DNA from: Buxus sempervirens
Lineage: Eukaryota; Streptophyta; Magnoliopsida; Buxales; Buxaceae
Direction: 5' to 3'
Length of the DNA: 64,000 nucleotides
Assembly: GCA_947561395.2 (NCBI GenBank)
Contig: OX387191.1
Coordinates: 39,201,439 to 39,265,438 of the forward strand
This document shows positions 58,154 to 64,000 of the stretch, one piece after another. The translations under genes were made by a program, and so were the position numbers. Below the pieces are notes generated by a model. The model was not told the origin of the DNA, did not search any database, and saw only the letters and a program-made list of their open reading frames with translations. Numbering within the stretch: the first letter of the stretch is position 1; every line of letters begins with the position of its first letter.

Positions 58154-60813
58154 CCCCGGTTCCGGGTCCATTTCCCAGAACCCGAGGAGTTAAGGTAAGT
58201 AACAAAAGCAACTAAAGAACTAGGTAATTTGAAACTTTTACTACTTTATTATCAGAGTAAATGCGGAAACCTGAATTAAATTTCATTATTAATTAATGAA
58301 TATCATATACGAAGGATTTCAATACAACTATAAAACCACCCCGTTATAACTAGTCCAAAGTTTATCGTCCTTGCCAAAAGTACCTGAAAAAAAAATGGGA
58401 GAAACCGGAGTGAAAATAAATCTCAACAAGTAGCAATGTGCATGATGTAAAACAGTTTATAATTTTTACAATAATAGTCATGAGGTGAAACGATAAAACA
58501 AAACCACGATAATATTCACAATCAATTATCAAACCAAACATGTGTAACCAGGCAGGACTCATGATCTAAAACCACTTAATAAGATATTCTTGCCCCTATA
58601 TTTCGCCACATCACGACTTACATGATAGATGGAGCCAGCACCTGCAGTCACTACCATCTCCTCCGTCAACCACCAACGCAGATCACCCACGAATGGGTTG
58701 GCGAATACAATCCCTAGTCCAAAACCAACAAAACCCGCTTCCGCGGAAATAACAAACCAGGGAATACCAATCCGATCAAAGATATATGGATCCTCGACAA
58801 CACGACTAATACCAGTGTATGTACAAGTCACGAGTGAACTTCAAGAACAGCCAAATCATAGCTCAAATGTGCGAGTCACAAGTAACTTATCCACATGACC
58901 AATATAAAGCTCGTGAAGATCAATGTCTCATTGAAACACAGTGATAACCCAAATAACAAATAATCCAATAAACCGTTGTCGATCGACAAACTCGGCTAAG
59001 ACCAGGCCGCACCTGCAGTGGTCGAGGATTGCTGCCAACGTCGCACTGCACCTGCAAGTACGACGGAACGCATACTGGGGAGTTCTGAACAGAAATAACT
59101 TACCAAATAATTTCATTTCACTTCCTAGCTAAGCTATGGATCCATACTAAGCATTGCCCACTAGACACAACTCTCAATCAAAGCATTGCAATATTCAGTG
59201 ATAAACCTCACACCAGTAATCATAAACATGTACCAATGACATCTCCAACAGTAATTTCCAAAACCACAGTGTCAAACCAAAAGATATCCAAAATAACCAT
59301 TATACTGCTCTTAAATAGAGTTCCAGGTTATTTAATAAGAAAGGTACGAGAGTGTACACAAATTCTTAATGAAAAGGTTCAGATTTGAGTTGTGTTAGTG
59401 TGAGCATTCTTAAATTATCTTTTTAAATCAGTATTCATGTTAATAATTATTTTCTACGAATTTTATCCCAAATCCTACGCTTTGGTCCATCCTATAATCC
59501 TTACTTTAGAATCCTTATTTACCAACTAATACCCAAATCTCTAAAACCATTGGGTAATGCTATTGGTTCTTTCCAGAGGTTTGTTTAGGTCTATTATGGT
59601 TTGTTAGACAACATTTCATACTTAAATTCCCAATGAAAGTTATCTGAGTGCATAGGTTCCATCATAACTATACTACCTTGTTTCTAAATGCATTCATTGT
59701 CCCAAATAATTACCCTTTAATCCAAATTTAATTTCGTCACTTCCTACATCTCAAGTTACTCTAATTAAAGGTGTTAAAACCTTAAAATTTCAAGAAAAAT
59801 CATGAAAAGTTAAATCTGGGCACAAATCACAAGTTTTGAATATTCTGATAATTGGTTGCTCGAAGGGGCGCTCAGGCGATTGTTTGGGCGGTTGGTTTTC
59901 AGGTTTTGTTTGAGTTTCAAAGGCAGATTGCTCGTGAGTACGCTCGAGCAGTAGCTCGGGTGAGTAAAATAAATCACTGTTTCTTGGTTTTTGCTGAAAT
60001 TTCTGAACTTCCTAAGTCTAATACTAATCTGATTTGATTCTAAACATATGATTTTCATCCTAAGCTAGTTCTGAGACAACCCTAAACTAATCCCATCATC
60101 TTTCTACTTATCTAGTGTTTTCTTTCTAATTTATAATCACCATGATCCATCCTTTTCTTGTTTCAAAAGAAAGTTAAAACACCCAAAACAAGTTTTCCAA
60201 ATCATCAAGAGTTGCAAACGAAATCTAACTCGATTAACACCTCGATCAATCATCCAAAATACAAAGAAAACATGCAATTCCTCCAGTTTCAAGGGTTTAC
60301 TATTTGTCTCTTTGAATGAACCCAGATTTTTTGAAAACTCCTTCTGTGCTCGTTTTCTGAGCTCGACCGTACATCCTAGACTTCTCCAATTCAAATCTCC
60401 ACCGTTCAGTTTAAAGTCACCCATGAGTAGATCAAAACCCTAAAATTTCAGCCAATTCCAATGGTTGGATTTTCCTAACTCGTCGTTCAAAGTTGGCTGG
60501 TCGGCCATCTCTGCAACTCTTTTTGTTTCTAACCATGTTCATATAGGCAATTTCCTCTCTATTTAATTAAAATATGATAGCCTACCTTGCCTATCTATCA
60601 TACTCATGCATCTTCACTAATTAAAACTCAAATAAAAGCTCAATTATAGACTTGGTTGTTTATTCTTTTTCTTCACATCCTTTGCAATCTCTAGGCTTGA
60701 TCTTCCTCTTCACCTCCTATCTATATCAATAAAATTCTAATCAATCACTTAATCTAATATTTTCGTCAATAAATTAATTAAATTATTTAAAAGGGAAAAT
60801 TTGAGGGATTACA
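58154..60813 (-). repeat. Chimeric 5' LTR of the Del/Tekay element
   Basis: The outer 274 bp (60540-60813) are near-identical to the U3 of the 3' LTR (40918-41193), with matching AAAAGGGAAAATT, AATAAACAACCAA-type and TATATAGG words. From about 60540 inward the sequence no longer matches the 3' LTR but matches the R-U5 of the LTR at 52868 (for example CCCTTGAAACTGGAGGAATT, minus strand, at about 60290). The inner end lacks the terminal CGTTACA and runs straight into gag codons at 58154. No primer-binding site follows. Confidence 0.75.
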
Positions 60814-60818
60814 AGAAC

Positions 60819-62400
60819 ATTAAAACCTCAGTTTCTTTCTCCTCCACGTAGACACATCTTTTCATCAATTTTAAATGTGGGGCCCATGCTATCCTCTTTC
60901 ATTCATGTTTCTTTGTTGACGTCTGCACTTGCCTTCAACATTTCTTTTTCTCTTTATTTTATCCTTTAATTTCTCCTTTTTTGTTATTAACGTCTCCACT
61001 TGCCTCCAATATATCTTTTTTCTTTTATTATTTTGAACAGAAAAGAGGTGAGTACTAAGATATAATTTATATATTTTTTACTATATAATTTTAAATAATA
61101 GTAACAAGAGATATTATTTCAATATCTTTTTAAGTGTATCTATATTTAACAACATTACTTTACAATTATAATTTTACTATATTATAACAACGTTATTTTA
61201 CTACATAACATATTTAAGTATATTAAAAAATTATAGTATATAAAATTATAGAATTACGCTATTATCAACTAGGAATATTTTTTAACCGTTATTTAATATA
61301 ATAATTGTGTTATTTTTCTAACTTATATTAGAAAAATAATGTTCTTTTGTGAAATATTATTATAGTCTTTATATCTTACTATCTTACTTGAACTCAAATT
61401 CTACCTATACCACTTTCTTTCCTCCATGTTGCATGTCAGAGTGGGAGCCCCAAGCATCATTTCTCTCTCCTCCACGTGGCTACTTTGTTTTTCTTCCAAT
61501 TTCCCTCGTGGGTCCTGGGTAGAAGCCTCAAACACCAATTTCTTTTTTTTTTCATGTGGCTATTTTCTCTTTCCTCTAATTTTCCTTGTGGGTCCCACAT
61601 CACCATATAAAGATATAGAAATATATTATTAAAAACAAAATTAGAAGGGAAGCACCCCACTGTCTTTAGGAGTTGATTTGAAGGAATTTTTTTTATCTAA
61701 TAGGAAACATAGTTTTTACCATATAAATACATAAATAGATATATGTTATTTAAAAATACAATAGCTAGGAAAAGATATATATTATTTAAAAAATGTTATT
61801 AAAAATATAAGAAAGAAACATCATAGGAAACAAGATAAAGAATATATCAAATATAGGAAAAATGCATATTAAATATAAAAAATATAGGAAAAATGTTCCT
61901 GATAAACATATAAAATAATATGTTTAAGAGATGAACATATATTATGAAACATATGTAATTACTATGTTTAAAAAATGTTAATAAGATAGGAAACATATAA
62001 AAAAAGTTATAGAAAAAAAAAGGGAAAATTGTTTTTAACAGATAAAGATATTAAAATAAGATTGAGATAAGGCTTACAACAATAGCAAACTACTATTATA
62101 TTCTTTTCATAATAAAAACTATTATAAGTTATTCAATAATGCGTTATTTTTACAAAAAAAAAATGGTATTCGCATGCTTAGCATGGGTAAAATAAATAGT
62201 TGTTACATATTCATAAGAATATAATTTATCTAAGTTTTCCACTAATGAGTAAAAATTTTTGTTTTCCAATAAAAAGTACAAATAGTTTTGTATAAAATAT
62301 ACTAGATATTTCAAAACTTTAGCTTTTTTCCTTTTCCTTTTTGTTTTTTTAATGTATTATCCTTCAAAATCATTGACTTCTAATTTTAAACACTAGCAAG
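60819..62400. other. AT-rich intergenic DNA upstream of the DGD2-like gene
   Basis: No gene is seen. Degenerate repeats of a CTCCTCCACGTGGC...TTTTCTTCC...GTGGGTCC pattern lie at 60830-60895, 61465-61530 and 61545-61605. One copy contains a G-box CACGTG (61473). The 61040-62300 part is very AT-rich with many AATAT words. Confidence 0.5.
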
Positions 62401-63514
62401 TGGAATTTGCATATTGCATGTGGGTTTAATTTATTAACTAGGATATGAAAATCAATATGGAGAAGGGGGACGGGCATTTTAGAGAGCAAACCTCAGTTGA
62501 ATGTTTGTCTCCGTTTCCTAACAATAAAAAACCAAAACAGGGCAAAAAACTAAAAAAGAGAGGCAAGAACTTCTTTTGGGTTGGGCCGGGATAGAGAATC
62601 CTGATCGAAATGCAAAACTTGATTTGGTGGGGGATGGAATGATATGAGTCAGATGGTTAATTTGGCATAATCCTTGATTGACTTTGCCCCAACACGTTCT
62701 CTCTTCTTATTCTTTTGGTCGTTGCGTACTTTCTAGTTGCGTTCCGTTGTCTGCGAGAATATAAAATTGAGAAAAAACGCTTCGCCTCCTTTCAATAATA
62801 GAGAGAGTCCTTAAGTTCATTCTTTTATTCTTCGGGCTGCTTCAAATCCTCCGAAATCAACCACCATTCTCACCCAATCCTTTTAGACACGCAATTTTCG
62901 CTTCAAAGGTACAATTAAATGACCCTTCTTATCTTCTAGAATTTCAACCTTCGTTCTCCCGGTCATCTGATTCATGCGTTTATTAGTGTTGCTGTGTTCA
63001 CATGTTTTCCAATTGAAAGTCACCTTACTTTTGAACTTCTGGATTGATTTTTGTTCTCGGTGATACTTCATGTAATTACTTGACAAATTCTTAGTAGATT
63101 TTTTTTTCTTTAAATTTCTCCTTATGGGGTATGTTTTGGGTATCATGAAATCAATTAGTTTTATGCGGAGAACTCCCCTTTGTGAATCTGAATCTTTTTC
63201 TTTGATTGGTTCATCCTGGATCATGTTTTGTTTTATTTCCCATTCCGGTGATATTTCTAAGACATTAGTTTTCTTCTTTTCTCGAATTTGATTAATTTCT
63301 GGTTTGCTTCAATTATTTCAGTTTTGTTTGGTTCTATTGCTTTTTTCATGCCTTTTATACGAGTAATCTTCTAAATTGTAATAGAAAATTGTTTATTAGA
63401 ATGATTTTGATTTACAAGTAATTTAAACAGCAGGTTTGCAGTCCCATGGTGATGTTATCCAATTCCGAATCTAGAATGAACCAAATTTAAGGTAGGTTAT
63501 GAGGGGTGGATTGA
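62401..63514 (+). promoter_or_regulatory. Promoter and 5' leader of the DGD2-like gene, with an intron
   Basis: A CT-rich leader (about 62690-62908) ends in a donor-like CAAAG|GTAC at 62909. A T-rich intron of about 533 bp ends at the acceptor TTTGCAG| (63441). TATA-like GAATATAAAA is near 62757. The second leader piece carries two short upstream ORFs (63446-63490 and 63499-63522). The transcript start and splicing are inferred from signals only. Confidence 0.5.
63446..63490 (+). other. Upstream ORF 1 (14 codons)
   Basis: ATG with CCATGG context, giving MVMLSNSESRMNQI and a stop, 24 bp before the gene's start codon. It would be in the mature leader if the acceptor at 63441 is used. Confidence 0.5.
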
Positions 63515-63522
63515 ATGGATAG
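63499..63522 (+). other. Upstream ORF 2, overlaps the main start
   Basis: ATGAGGGGTGGATTGAATGG then TAG. It is seven codons and ends 5 bp inside the main frame, in a different frame, so its stop lies just past the main ATG at 63515. Confidence 0.5.
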
Positions 63523-63796
63523 AAAGCAGCGTATAGCAATATTTACTACCGCAAGCCTTCCATGGATGACTGGAACTGCTGTCAACCCTTTGTTTCGTGC
63601 TGCATATCTTGCCAAAGATGGGCAGAGAAAGGTTAGTTTGGTGATCCCCTGGCTTTCTTTGAAGGATCAAGAGCTTGTTTATCCCAACAAAATCACATTC
63701 AAAACACCTTTGGATCAAGAAGCCTATGTCCGCAAGTGGCTTGAAGAGAGGACTGGATACATTTCGAGATTTAACTTACATTTCTATCCTGGAAAG
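63515..63796 (+). CDS. DGD2: Digalactosyldiacylglycerol synthase, exon 1 (DGD2-like, partial)
   Basis: The 94-codon exon encodes the N-terminus of a UDP-galactose:MGDG galactosyltransferase (glycosyltransferase family 4). This enzyme adds the second galactose to make digalactosyldiacylglycerol at the plastid outer envelope. Diagnostic stretches are IAIFTTASLPWMTGTAVNP, LFRAAYLAKDG, VSLVIPWLSLKDQELVYPN and EAYVRKWLEERTGYISRF. The homology starts within six residues of the Met, with no long N-terminal extension, which fits DGD2 rather than DGD1. DGD2 in Arabidopsis is induced under phosphate starvation. The exon ends FYPGK at a phase-0 donor AAAG|GTAAAT (63797); the next exon, expected to start near FAI, is beyond the window. 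The frame is intact and looks functional. Confidence 0.93.
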
Positions 63797-64000
63797 GTAA
63801 ATTTCCAATCCTGCTTTCAGGACTTGACTTTAGCTTGGATTTGTCACTTTGTAGATACAGTTGCAAATTAGGCAAACTAACTTTGAGAAGGGTCAATAAC
63901 TTGTTATGTTTCATATTTCCGAAAGGTTTTATTTTATCCGTGGCTTTGAGATGCTAAATTAATTAATTAATCACTTATGTGTATCATCTTATAACTTTTT

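Larger units (their letters stand above)
38565..60813 (-). mobile_element. Del/Tekay Ty3/gypsy chromovirus, old, split by nested LTRs
   Basis: Outer ends are TGTAGCACCCCG (38565) and GAGGGATTACA (60813). The flanks AGAAT (38560-38564) and AGAAC (60814-60818) differ by one transition, so they read as a decayed target duplication. On the minus strand the order is 5' LTR, gag, protease, reverse transcriptase, RNase H, integrase, chromodomain, 3' LTR. Domain order and the chromodomain after the integrase GPF motif place it in the chromoviruses; motif wording and long LTRs fit Del/Tekay. Later insertions are at 41982-44525, 45075-52299 and 52868-55722. All genes carry stops or frameshifts. Confidence 0.9.

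Noticed and set aside
63797-63871. Reading the DGD2 frame on through 63871
   Set aside because: The sequence after FYPGK no longer follows the family, and AAAG|GTAAAT is a good donor; the extension is intron read-through.
1-64000. tRNA, rRNA or other structured RNA genes
   Set aside because: I looked for conserved tRNA arms and rRNA words and found none. The only tRNA-like words are the TRIM primer site near 7642 and the TGGCGACTCC motif in family D LTRs.

Overview
This window is plant nuclear DNA, almost certainly eudicot. The evidence is Del/Tekay-type Ty3/gypsy chromovirus domains, hAT transposase pieces with plant introns, a TRIM element primed by tRNA-Met, a FAR1/FRS-type gene relic, and the first coding exon of a digalactosyldiacylglycerol synthase at the right end. 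No bacterial, organellar, rRNA, tRNA or CRISPR features were seen. Species cannot be told from the sequence. Most open reading frames here are chance frames inside repeats.

Layout. 1-4,560: partial and solo long terminal repeats (LTRs) stacked on a decayed Del/Tekay pol fragment. 4,560-7,340: AT-rich DNA holding a broken FAR1-related (FRS) coding piece on the minus strand. 7,338-7,820: a complete 483-bp TRIM element with a perfect target-site duplication (TSD). 8,423-35,117: an almost unbroken run of solo LTRs, some nested, each bounded by TG...CA ends and a 5-bp TSD. 35,958-38,460: a hAT element with a 5'-deleted transposase. 38,565-60,813: one old, minus-strand Del/Tekay element (LTR-gag-pro-RT-RNase H-integrase-chromodomain-LTR). 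Its genes are split by three later LTR insertions, and one of those carries further nested elements. 60,814-63,514: AT-rich spacer, then the 5' region of the gene. 63,515-63,796: exon 1 of the DGD2-like gene, reading out of the window.

Two LTR families dominate. Family A starts TGTAAAAYCCC or similar and ends GGGGCGTTACA or similar; the coding element at 38,565-60,813 shows it to be Del/Tekay. Family D starts TGTAAGCACC or similar and ends GTGCGCACA or similar; no coding region is seen for it. Thirteen insertions are solo LTRs with perfect or one-mismatch TSDs, against one element that keeps its coding interior. This implies heavy removal by LTR-LTR recombination.

The most unusual signals are inside the LTRs. 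They are: a 147-bp-period repeat in family D; hypervariable palindrome modules whose motif differs between LTRs but matches between two sites of one LTR; a splice-donor-like site about 270-300 bp after the TATA box in all six complete family D LTRs; and a 5' LTR whose U3 belongs to one family A subtype and whose R-U5 belongs to another, joined just after the TATA box.

The only gene likely to be functional is the DGD2-like glycosyltransferase at the right edge. It makes the galactolipid DGDG at the plastid envelope, and its 5' leader carries two short upstream ORFs.
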